Below are positions 8,327-14,953 of a DNA stretch of 20,675 nt, one piece after another. Below the pieces are notes generated by a model that worked only from the letters and a program-made list of their open reading frames with translations, had not been told where the DNA came from and ran no database searches. The stretch spans positions 1-20,675 of the forward strand of contig JASEHB010000003.1 of the NCBI GenBank assembly GCA_030018745.1. The letters run 5' to 3'. The stretch is from Desulfatibacillaceae bacterium. Its GTDB lineage: Bacteria > Desulfobacterota > Desulfobacteria > Desulfobacterales > Desulfatibacillaceae. Made by a program: the position numbers and the translations under genes. Each line of letters begins with the position of its first letter. Position 1 is the stretch's first letter.

Positions 8327-8725
8327 ATTCCCCCCTTTTGCCGTTAAACCGGCGGCAAAAAGACTGCCTGCTTCACAAAAATAAGGCAGCTCAAAAAAGC
8401 TCTTTTCCGAAGCACTTAACGGAAATGCTTCAAGATGAAAACGCGGCTTGCTCTTATTACACCGCAGGCTGTTTTCAGGCAAGAGGTGGGGGGGAGAGAC
8501 ATTTCCCGGCAACCCGAAACCGGGCCGAAAAAAATCTTGTAACCTATTCCGGCAAAATTTTCGGGAAGCACAAAAAAATCAAACCTCTTTCCGCTGTCTG
8601 TCATTCGAATTCAACCAGACTATTGACAGCCCTGGTTCCAAGAGGGATAAAAATCCCGGCAGGATATAGGACAAATTTGAAACAGTACCGGTTTTGCGCT
8701 TAATTTTTCGGGCAGGATAAAAAAA
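8327..8725. other. Divergent intergenic region between hldE and the Hdr-like operon
   Basis: About 400 bases with no convincing gene; open frames here have no ribosome binding site or family resemblance. It contains a rightward sigma70-type promoter (8623-8651). Close to the hldE TTG start there is an inverted repeat with 8-base arms (TTTTGCCG at 8336-8343, CGGCAAAA at 8353-8360). A weaker inverted repeat, AAGCA / TGCTT, lies near 8410-8433. I did not find a convincing leftward promoter for hldE. Confidence 0.6.
8623..8651 (+). promoter_or_regulatory. Sigma70-type promoter of the Hdr-like operon
   Basis: TTGACA at 8623-8628 is a perfect -35 box. After a 17-base spacer GATAAA lies at 8646-8651 (four of six matches to TATAAT). 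Transcription would start near 8658, giving a leader of about 68 bases before the ATG at 8726. No operator-like symmetry was recognised next to it. Confidence 0.55.
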
Positions 8726-9757
8726 ATGGCTTCTGGCAATGAGGTAATTGTAATAGGCGGCGGCGCGGCAGGGCTTAATGCGGCCCTTACCCTTGCAGAA
8801 ATGGGAATTGGCGTGTGCCTGCTTGAAAAGGAAGAACTCCTGGGCGGCCATTCCGGGCGCTACGCGTGCAAGGCAACCGATGCCTGTGTTTCCTGCGGGG
8901 CCTGCTCCATAAGCCGCATGGTTCAAAAAGCCGGGCAGGAAAAGCTTGTCCGTGTGTTAACCGGCCACAGGGCTGTTGAGGCAAAACAGGAAAATGGCGG
9001 GTTTGCCGTCCGGGCCGCAGATTCCAAAGGCCGGGAGGAAGGCATTTTTGCAAAATCCCTTATCCTGGCCAGCGGATTTAGCCCCTTTGATCCTTCAAGT
9101 CTGGCTTTGGGTTATGGCAGATTTGCCAATGTTATAAGCAACTACGAACTGGAGATTATTCTGCGCAGGGAAAACAATATCCTGCGCCCCTCCAACAATG
9201 AGCCTGCCCAATCCATTGCCTTTATCCAGTGCATCGGCAGCCGCGATGCCAAGCTGGGGCATCTGTGGTGCTCCCAGGTCTGCTGCCCTTCATCCCTGCG
9301 CATGGCCAGCCTTGGGCTTGCAAAAAATAAACAGCAGAAAACCTCATTTTTTTATATTGATCTGCAAAACTGCCCCAAGCAGATAAAACAGGCTGATGAC
9401 AAAAATCTCACCCTGATTCGGGCCATTCCGGCAGATGCCCGTTTGGGCGAGGAGGAAAAAATCGTCCTTGCCTGGATGGACCCAAAAAGCGGGCTGTTGC
9501 AGGAGGAGGCCTTTGACCTTGTGGTTCTCTCTGTGGGCATAACCCCTTCTCAAGAAACCCGCTTTTTGCTTTCCGGCCTGACTGGTGAAGATAGCCTGCC
9601 CAAGATTTTCGGTTCTGCATCAGGCTCGGTGCATACAGCTATCCCCGGCCTTTTTATGGCAGGATGCGCAAGAGGCCCCATGAGCATTGCAGATTCCATT
9701 GCAGATGCAGCCCTTGCAGCCTGGGAGGCAAAAAAGTTTATGGAGAGCAAAAAATAA
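8726..9757 (+). CDS. Short HdrA-like FAD / iron-sulfur protein (first Hdr-like subunit)
   Basis: 343 residues, about half the length of methanogen HdrA. The N-terminus is a FAD-binding Rossmann motif (VIVIGGGAAGLNAAL, 7-21). A cysteine cluster follows (C48, C54, C57, C60; DACVSCGACSI) that could hold a [4Fe-4S] centre. The HdrA signature FIQCIGSRD and WCSQVCC is at 167-187 (C169, C182, C186, C187). The C-terminal FAD-contact block is GLFMAGCARGPMSIADSIADA (split: GLFMAGCARGPMS, IADSIADA). HdrA flavins bifurcate or confurcate electrons in known complexes; the same activity here is inference. No membrane segment is visible. The gene has AGGA 8 bases before its ATG, follows the promoter at 8623-8651 and overlaps the next gene by one base. 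QmoA of sulfate reducers is a related but different branch. Confidence 0.8.
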   Translation: MASGNEVIVIGGGAAGLNAALTLAEMGIGVCLLEKEELLGGHSGRYACKATDACVSCGACSISRMVQKAGQEKLVRVLTGHRAVEAKQENGGFAVRAADSKGREEGIFAKSLILASGFSPFDPSSLALGYGRFANVISNYELEIILRRENNILRPSNNEPAQSIAFIQCIGSRDAKLGHLWCSQVCCPSSLRMASLGLAKNKQQKTSFFYIDLQNCPKQIKQADDKNLTLIRAIPADARLGEEEKIVLAWMDPKSGLLQEEAFDLVVLSVGITPSQETRFLLSGLTGEDSLPKIFGSASGSVHTAIPGLFMAGCARGPMSIADSIADAALAAWEAKKFMESKK

Positions 9758-11286
9758 TGGAAGAGCAAAAACAGGAAAACAACCAGCGGCCACGGGTGCT
9801 GATTTTAGGAAAAGGCCCCTGGGCAGAGCAGGCTGCAAGCGAGTTGGCCGACCACGGGGCAAAGGTTATCGGCCATGAGGCAGGAGATGCCTCTCCCCTG
9901 CTTGCAGGCTGCACAGGCCAGGATGGGGCGTTTACTGTGCGCCTTATGCAGGACGGCGTTATTCAGCAGGAGACCGTCAACCGGATTTTGGTTCTGGGAG
10001 AGGCCTTCACCCAAAACCCGGCAGAGGATTACGGCCTTTTGAATAGCGATTTTGCAGGAAGCATTGAGGAAATTCTGCAAAACCCCAACTCCTGGCAGGG
10101 CAAAACCGTTGTCTTTTTAACCGGCTTAAAGGATTTGAGCCATCAGTCAGTAACCCTGGATTTTTTAAATGCCGCCCTTTTGCTTAAAAAAGAATCCGGC
10201 GCAAAGGTCTTTATCATCTGCGGCCAAATGCAGGTGGCAGCTCCAGGCCTGGAAAGGCTGCTTTTTGATGCAAGGACGGCTGGGGTGGTTGTTTATAAGC
10301 TAAACAGCGCCGATGCCCTTGAGATAAGCAGTCAAAAAGATGGCCCATACCGCCTTTTGTTTGAGGACATGGCTTCCAGAAAACAGGTGGAGCTTGTGCC
10401 GGATTTTGTTGTGCTGCCCCAAAACCCGGCTCCAGACCCTTCTCTTGCAGAAATTGCTTCTCTGCTGGGCCTGGAAACCGATGAAAACGGCTATCTTCAG
10501 TCTGCAAATGTGCACCGCCTTCCCCTTGCCACCAACCGTGCAGGGGTAATTGTGGCCGGCCCGGCAAGGGATGCAGCAACTCCGGCCCAACGAAAGTCCC
10601 AGTCAATTTTGGGAGCAGCCCTTGCCCTGATTCCAACGGCAGAAGCTGCCCCAAAAAACCGGCAGGCGGCAATCAATACCAGGGCCTGCATTCATTGCCT
10701 CACCTGTTTTCGCATCTGCCCTCACAAGGCTGTGCATAAGGAGGAAGGCAAGCTCACGGTTCTGACAAATGCCTGCCAGGCCTGCGGAATATGCGCTGCC
10801 GAGTGCCCGCGCCTGGCAATATCAATGGAAGACGGCTGGCTGGTAAAAAACAATGCTGCTCCAGGGCAAACGCAGGCAACAGGGGGCTTTGAACCTAAAA
10901 TTTTTGTTTTCACCTGCGAAAACTCCTCGGCGATCGCTGCAAAGGCCCAGGAGGATTTCTCCTGGCCGCCAAACACAGAAGTTTTCTCCCTGCCCTGCCT
11001 TGGTGGGCTTTCCCTTGCAGCAATTTTAAGGGCCATTGATACTGACAAGGCAGACGGGGTTCTTGCCCTTGCCTGCCACGAGGGCAACTGCCATTCCGGC
11101 ACAGGCAGCCTTTTGGCCCGCAGGCGCATAAAGCAGGCAGCAGGGCTTCTCAAAGCAGTCGGCGCAGAAAGCAAAAGGGTGGGTGCATTCACCCTTGCGG
11201 CAAACAGCGAAACAGCATTAAAACAGGCGGTGGAAACATTTTGGGAGCAGATTAAAGCCATAGGCCCTGCCCGGTCCGCAAAATAA
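9757..11286 (+). CDS. QmoB-like HdrA/ferredoxin/MvhD fusion protein (second Hdr-like subunit)
   Basis: 509 residues from ATG 9757, which overlaps the stop of the previous gene (TAATG). An open frame upstream to 9664 lies inside that gene and is ignored. Residues 13-40 keep a Rossmann-like fingerprint (VLILGKGPWAEQAA), followed by a degenerate HdrA-like half. Residues 308-351 hold two ferredoxin motifs, C311x2C314x2C317x3C321 and C340x2C343x2C346x3C350. Residues 380-505 are an MvhD/FrhD-type domain with C387, C414, C440 and C445 (FTCENS, LPCLGG, ACHEGNCHSG), which in MvhD carries a [2Fe-2S] cluster and passes electrons to the HdrA flavin. This order (HdrA-like, two 4Fe-4S, MvhD) is that of QmoB. 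It probably forms a cytoplasmic complex with its two neighbours. All MvhD cysteines are ordinary TGY codons. Confidence 0.82.
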   Translation: MEEQKQENNQRPRVLILGKGPWAEQAASELADHGAKVIGHEAGDASPLLAGCTGQDGAFTVRLMQDGVIQQETVNRILVLGEAFTQNPAEDYGLLNSDFAGSIEEILQNPNSWQGKTVVFLTGLKDLSHQSVTLDFLNAALLLKKESGAKVFIICGQMQVAAPGLERLLFDARTAGVVVYKLNSADALEISSQKDGPYRLLFEDMASRKQVELVPDFVVLPQNPAPDPSLAEIASLLGLETDENGYLQSANVHRLPLATNRAGVIVAGPARDAATPAQRKSQSILGAALALIPTAEAAPKNRQAAINTRACIHCLTCFRICPHKAVHKEEGKLTVLTNACQACGICAAECPRLAISMEDGWLVKNNAAPGQTQATGGFEPKIFVFTCENSSAIAAKAQEDFSWPPNTEVFSLPCLGGLSLAAILRAIDTDKADGVLALACHEGNCHSGTGSLLARRRIKQAAGLLKAVGAESKRVGAFTLAANSETALKQAVETFWEQIKAIGPARSAK

Positions 11287-11343
11287 TGCCGCCCATCTGC
11301 CTAAAAAAAATGGTTTGCCCTTTTATACAGGAGAAGCGCAAAA

Positions 11344-12561
11344 ATGGAGCATTTTGAAAACCCCCTAAACCCTGCCCTGCTTGACCGCTCATTTTCGCTG
11401 GACAGGCCCTTTATGCAGGATGCCTGCCAGACCTGTGCAGCCTGCTCAAGCACCTGCCCTGTAACCGGGGTGGATGGCTTTGACCCAAGAAAACTGGTTC
11501 GCCTTGTTTCAATGGGCTGCCAGGATGAGGCCGCCCAATCCCGCTGGCCCTGGATATGCACCCTGTGCGCCAAGTGCGAATCCGTCTGCCCGATGGAAGT
11601 GAAAATCTCCAGCCTAGTCCGCTCCATAAGAAGCTTAAGGCCCAGGGATGAGGTTCCAGGGATTCTCCACAAGGGCCTGGCAATGGCTTTGGAAACAGGC
11701 AACAACCTGGGCATTCCCGACGAGGACTTTGCCTTCATCGTTGAAGATGTGGCTGCGGAATTAAGGGAAGAGCCGGGCTATGAGGATTTCACCGCACCCG
11801 TGGACAAGGCCGGGGCCAACATAATGGTCACCATCCACAACAAGCTTGTGAACACCCATACCGATGACCTGAAACACTGGTGGAAAATCTTCCACAAGGC
11901 CGGAGAGGACTGGACAATTCCAGCCAGCAACTGGGAGGGTGTAAACTGGGGGCTTTTCACCGGGGATGACGCTGCCCAGAAGGTGCTTGTGGGCCGAATA
12001 GTGGAGAATATGGAGAGGCTTGGCGCCAAAACGCTTATGTGGCCGGAATGAGGGCACGCATATCTGGCGACCAGGTCTGGTCTCGAAAAACATTATCCCC
12101 AGGTTTTAAAGAAATTTGAATTCGTCACGGTATTCGACCTTTTAATCCGCTACATCAAAGAAGGCCGCATAAAGCTCGACAAGAAGAAAATTTCCCAGCT
12201 TGCCACCTATCACGACCCCTGCAACTACGGGCGAAAAGCCCAAACCCTTTTCGGCCACGGCTACTTTGATGAACCCCGCTGGATATTGGATCAATGCCTT
12301 GAAAACTGGGTTGACCTGTATCCCAGCAGGCAGACCCAGTTCTGCTGCGGAGGCGGCGGCGGAACCCTGGTTACAGGCTACGACCAGGAGCGGATTCACT
12401 ACGGCAGAAAGAAAATGCAGCAGATAAAGGATGTGGGCGCAAAACTTCTTGTTGTGCCATGTCATTCATGCCACGGACAGTTGAACAGCATTAAAAAGCA
12501 TTACGGCATGGAGGATCTGGAGGTGAAGTATCTGTGGGAACTTGTCGCAGATATAATATAG
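11344..12561 (+). CDS. HdrD/DsrK-like CCG-domain iron-sulfur protein, putative selenoprotein (Sec236)
   Basis: ATG 11344 follows CAGGAGAAG. Residues 28-38 and 72-82 are two CX2CX2CX3C ferredoxin motifs. The frame then meets TGA at 12049-12051 (residue 236) and continues open with matching content to TAG at 12559-12561. The region after it holds a full CCG motif: C293 (HDPCN), C334-C335 (FCCGGGGG) and C373x2C376 (PCHSCHG). Around the TGA the protein reads MWPE-U-GHAYLATR; DsrK and related HdrD-type proteins have cysteine there (ECGHA). One in-frame TGA at a cysteine site with no frame loss points to selenocysteine rather than a frameshift. Full length is 405 residues. Such subunits hold a noncubane iron-sulfur cluster acting on disulfides. 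No membrane helix is seen. A TGC-to-TGA mutation or a sequencing error is the main alternative. Confidence 0.72.
12049..12081 (+). promoter_or_regulatory. Putative Sec codon and bacterial SECIS hairpin
   Basis: TGA at 12049-12051 is followed by a stem with arms ATCTGG (12062-12067) and CCAGGT (12071-12076, one G-U pair) and a CGA loop at 12068-12070. The loop starts 17 bases after the TGA and has a G in it, which fits the known spacing and loop preference of bacterial SECIS elements such as fdhF. Further weak pairs (CA at 12059-12060 with TG at 12078-12079) extend the stem past a mismatch. The stem is short, so the call is tentative. Confidence 0.45.
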
Positions 12562-13035
12562 GGCAGCCCCAGGAAAATGTTGGAGGGCGGCCCCAGGAAA
12601 ACGATAGCTGTGTTGCACTTCGCTGTGCAAGGAGCTCGATGTACCAGCAGTACACCTTCGTCCTTGCCCAGCTCGTGCGCCTTGCTATCCTTTCCCTGGA
12701 ACCGCCCCGCAGGTTTTTGGTTTAAGGGGGAAAAGCGCAAGCCTTGCTCTCGTCTCCCTGGAACCGCCCTGTGCGTAAAGGGTTGAGGGTGAGGCAAAGA
12801 GCCCGAAAGTCAGTCACATACTTTGAGTATGCTCCCTCCCTTCTCGCTTGCGCGCCTTGTTCTTCTTTCCCTGGACCCGCCCTGTACGATGGTGGTTAAA
12901 GGGAAAAGGCTGCAAAAATAGTAGATTGGGTGGTTCTTGCGCTTTAAGCGCAAGGTTCACCCAACGAATACCTTAAACCGTATGCCCCCTCCCTTCTCGC
13001 TCGCGCGCATTGTTCTTCTTTCCCTGGAACACCCG
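12561..13035. repeat. Cluster of imperfect palindromic interspersed repeats
   Basis: Forward copies of a TCCCTGGAACCGCCC core lie at 12693-12707, 12755-12769, 12868-12882 and (degenerate) 13021-13035. Inverted copies (GGGCGGCCCCAGGAAAA type) lie at 12561-12579 and 12585-12608. The inverted copy at 12585-12608 pairs with the forward copy at 12684-12707 to frame a foldable unit of about 125 bases. That unit contains palindromes TTGCAC/GTGCAA (12613-12630) and TGTAC/GTACA (12640-12654). Blocks 12828-12875 and 12981-13028 are identical at 45 of 48 positions. A further palindrome, CATAC/GTATG, is at 12817-12831. The units vary in spacing and have no spacer structure, so this is a REP/MITE-like cluster, not a CRISPR. 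Confidence 0.75.
12926..12964. repeat. REP-like palindrome
   Basis: A 39-base inverted repeat centred on 12945. The inner arms CTTGCGCTT (12936-12944) and AAGCGCAAG (12946-12954) are perfect. A symmetric GTT/GTT internal loop separates them from the outer arms TTGGGTG (12926-12932) and CACCCAA (12958-12964). The TTGGGTG/CACCCAA ends resemble interspersed palindromes seen in many bacterial genomes. No T-run follows, so it is not a standard terminator. Confidence 0.7.
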
Positions 13036-13114
13036 CAAACCTTAAATGACCATCCTTGTGTAAAGCTCCGCCAAGCCTTCCCTGAAATCGCTGGTGGTAA
13101 AAAAACTCTTCTTT

Positions 13115-13144
13115 TTGCTTGCAAAAAGCCCTCTTTTTTATTAT
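13115..13144 (+). promoter_or_regulatory. Candidate rpsB promoter
   Basis: TTGCTT at 13115-13120 and TATTAT at 13139-13144 (five of six matches to TATAAT) are separated by 18 bases. Transcription would start near 13151, giving a leader of about 150 bases. The -35 box lies inside the CTTTTTGC/GCAAAAAG inverted repeat at 13111-13128. The -35 match is weak. Confidence 0.35.
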
Positions 13145-13299
13145 GAAGTTCGATTTGGCACGGCACCGTCAAAAGGGCGGCGTCCGTGCGCCATACTGCA
13201 CGCCTCTGGACTGCGGGCCAGGTGCTTTTCTAACCAAAAGCCGGCAGCGCAGGAAGAAGGAGGCGGAAGAAAAAACCATTCAATAAAGGAGCTGTTGAG

Positions 13300-14181
13300 A
13301 TGAGTAGTGTCACCATGAAGGAACTTTTGGAAGCAGGCGTCCATTTCGGGCATCAAACAAAGCGGTGGAACCCCAAGATGAAGCCCTATATCTTTGGGGC
13401 CAGAAACGGCATTTACATCATTGACCTGCAAAAGACCGCAAAAATGTTTGCACGGGCAATGAGCTTTCTTACCGAAACCGCAGCCCAGGGCAAAAGCATA
13501 CTGTTTGTGGGCACCAAGAAGCAGGCGCGGGAAACAATCTACGAGGAAGCCAACCGCTGCGAGGCCTTTTATGTGCAGAACCGCTGGCTTGGCGGAATGC
13601 TCACAAATTTCCAGACCATCAAAAAAGGCATTGACAGGCTTAACTACTTAAATCGCATCATTGCAGACGGCACCATCAGCCGCTTCCCCAAAAAGGAAGC
13701 CATAAACATGGAGCGCGAGCGGGTGAAGCTGGATGACAACCTCGGTGGCATCCGCACCATGACAAAGCTGCCCTCCGCCCTTTTTGTGGTTGACCCCAAA
13801 AATGAGGAAATCGCGGTGCGTGAGGCAATCCGCCTCAATATCCCCATTGTGGCCCTGGTGGACACCAACTGCGACCCGGACGGCATTGATTACCTCATCC
13901 CCGGCAATGACGATGCCATCCGCTCCATCCGTCTTATCACCTCCAAAGCGGCAGACGCCGTTGAAAAGGGCCGTGCCATCTACGCCGAACGCCAGGCAGC
14001 CCAGAAGGAGGAGGAGCAGGAAACAAAGCCTGATCCTGAAAAGAAGGCCCCCAGGAGCAAAAAACCTGCCCCTGCCCCTGTAGCCCAGACAGCCCAGGAG
14101 GAGGAAGGCGGCCCCATCATTGAGCGCATAAAGCGCCAGGAACAGCCTGCCCAGCCTCAAGAGGCCCAGGAAGAAGCCTGA
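13300..14181 (+). CDS. rpsB: 30S ribosomal protein S2
   Basis: 293 residues. The S2 core is plain from the start (MSSVTMKELLEAGVHFGHQTKRW begins it: MKELLEAGVHFGHQT), with FVGTKKQARETI, YVQNRWLGGMLTNF and IVALVDTNCDPDGIDYLIPG. The core ends near residue 225. After it comes a low-complexity tail of about 65 residues rich in Glu, Lys, Pro, Ala and Gln; E. coli S2 has 241 residues. The ATG at 13300 has AAGGAG 9 bases upstream. S2 sits on the back of the small subunit and is needed for S1 binding. It opens the rpsB-tsf-pyrH-frr run, the standard order in proteobacteria. Confidence 0.98.
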   Translation: MSSVTMKELLEAGVHFGHQTKRWNPKMKPYIFGARNGIYIIDLQKTAKMFARAMSFLTETAAQGKSILFVGTKKQARETIYEEANRCEAFYVQNRWLGGMLTNFQTIKKGIDRLNYLNRIIADGTISRFPKKEAINMERERVKLDDNLGGIRTMTKLPSALFVVDPKNEEIAVREAIRLNIPIVALVDTNCDPDGIDYLIPGNDDAIRSIRLITSKAADAVEKGRAIYAERQAAQKEEEQETKPDPEKKAPRSKKPAPAPVAQTAQEEEGGPIIERIKRQEQPAQPQEAQEEA

Positions 14182-14298
14182 TATAAGGTTTTGCAGGGCG
14201 TGCCTGTTGCGCCTTGAAGCAAATGCGGACCAACGCAATAAATTTCCGGCCAAAACCGGATTATACTTATTTTTCAAAACTGCTAAATCCGTCTCTTG

Positions 14299-14324
14299 AA
14301 GGGAGGGGTTGTTTCCCCTCCCTT
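14299..14324 (+). promoter_or_regulatory. GC-rich hairpin between rpsB and tsf
   Basis: Perfect 10-base arms AAGGGAGGGG (14299-14308) and CCCCTCCCTT (14315-14324) with a six-base loop TTGTTT. It lies 27 bases before the tsf ATG. No T-run follows, so it does not look like an intrinsic terminator; it could act as a processing or pausing site, or protect the rpsB end of the transcript. E. coli has an attenuator at this place in the operon. Confidence 0.55.
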
Positions 14325-14351
14325 GACGGGACAACAAAAGGAGAGCGTTTC

Positions 14352-14948
14352 ATGGCAGAGATTACAGCGGGCATGGTAAAGGATCTGCGCGAAAAAACAG
14401 GCGCAGGCATGATGGACTGCAAAAAGGCACTGGCCCAAACCAATGGTGATATGGAACAGGCCATTGATTTTCTGCGCAAAAAAGGAATCGCCACGGCCCA
14501 GAAGCGCGCCGGCCGCAGCGTTTCCGAAGGCTCGGTTCAATCCTACATCCACATGGGCGGCAAAATCGGCGTTCTTGTGGAAATAAACTGCGAAACCGAC
14601 TTTGTGGCAAAGAACACAGACTTTCTTGAATTCTGCAAAGATATTGCAATGCACATTGCAGCCACTTCGCCCCTGGCAGTAAGGCCCGAAGAGGTTAACC
14701 CGGCAGTAATCGAGAGAGAGCGCGAGGTTTACAAGGGTCAGGTTCTGGAGATGGGCAAGCCTGAAAATGTTGCCGACAAAATTGTTGACGGAAAGATGAA
14801 AAAGTTTCTGGCCGACAACTGCCTTATGAACCAGGCCTTTGTCAAAAACCCGGACCTTACGGTTCAGGATTACCTCAACGAGGTCATCGGCAAGACCGGC
14901 GAAAACATAATTATCCGCCGCTTTGCGCGCTTTGCCCTGGGTGAGTGA
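14352..14948 (+). CDS. tsf: Elongation factor Ts, short form
   Basis: 198 residues, near the short EF-Ts of Thermus (196) and well below E. coli (283). The start is ATG 14352 after AAAAGGAGAG; the frame is open further upstream but only from here does it read as EF-Ts (MAEITAGMVKDLREKTGAGM). Visible features are the N-terminal UBA-like domain (MMDCKKAL), the nucleotide-exchange region with CETDFVAKN, and a single core dimerisation subdomain followed by the C-terminal module (VQDYLNEVIGKTGENI). EF-Ts releases GDP from EF-Tu. The gap to rpsB is 170 bases and the next gene starts 5 bases after its stop. Confidence 0.97.
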   Translation: MAEITAGMVKDLREKTGAGMMDCKKALAQTNGDMEQAIDFLRKKGIATAQKRAGRSVSEGSVQSYIHMGGKIGVLVEINCETDFVAKNTDFLEFCKDIAMHIAATSPLAVRPEEVNPAVIEREREVYKGQVLEMGKPENVADKIVDGKMKKFLADNCLMNQAFVKNPDLTVQDYLNEVIGKTGENIIIRRFARFALGE

Positions 14949-14953
14949 TCATT

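Larger units (their letters stand above)
12562..13299. other. Gene-free interval with palindromic repeats and the rpsB promoter/leader
   Basis: About 740 bases without a gene. The left two thirds (12561-13035) hold imperfect repeats around TCCCTGGAACCGCCC in both orientations and several small palindromes. A strong palindrome lies at 12926-12964. The right third has an AT-rich hairpin (CTTTTTGC / GCAAAAAG, 13111-13128), a promoter candidate and a GC-rich leader before rpsB. In the leader GGCACGG near 13157 can pair with CCGTGC near 13184; a role in S2 autoregulation is possible but unsupported. Short open frames here come from the repeats and lack ribosome binding sites. Confidence 0.7.

Noticed and set aside
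8327..8512. 62-residue N-terminal extension of HldE from ATG 8512
   Set aside because: It has no resemblance to the family, and the TTG at 8326 with AAAAGGGGGG gives the expected N-terminus and length.
9757..11286. Additional selenocysteine in the MvhD-like domain, as in BamF
   Set aside because: All expected cysteines (C387, C414, C440, C445) are encoded by normal cysteine codons and no in-frame TGA occurs.
12049..12561. Third Hdr-like gene as a frameshifted or split pseudogene
   Set aside because: The two parts are in the same frame, no base shift is needed, and the only interruption is one TGA at a cysteine position.
12561..13035. CRISPR array
   Set aside because: Copies are imperfect, in both orientations and irregularly spaced; there are no uniform spacers and no cas genes.
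13111..13137. CTTTTTGC/GCAAAAAG hairpin followed by a T-run as terminator of the Hdr-like operon
   Set aside because: The stem is AT-rich with a two-base loop, lies 550 bases after the operon and overlaps the candidate rpsB promoter; not strong enough to call.
13648..14337. Long minus-strand open frame opposite rpsB
   Set aside because: It is antisense to a certain ribosomal protein gene and has no recognisable motifs or ribosome binding site.
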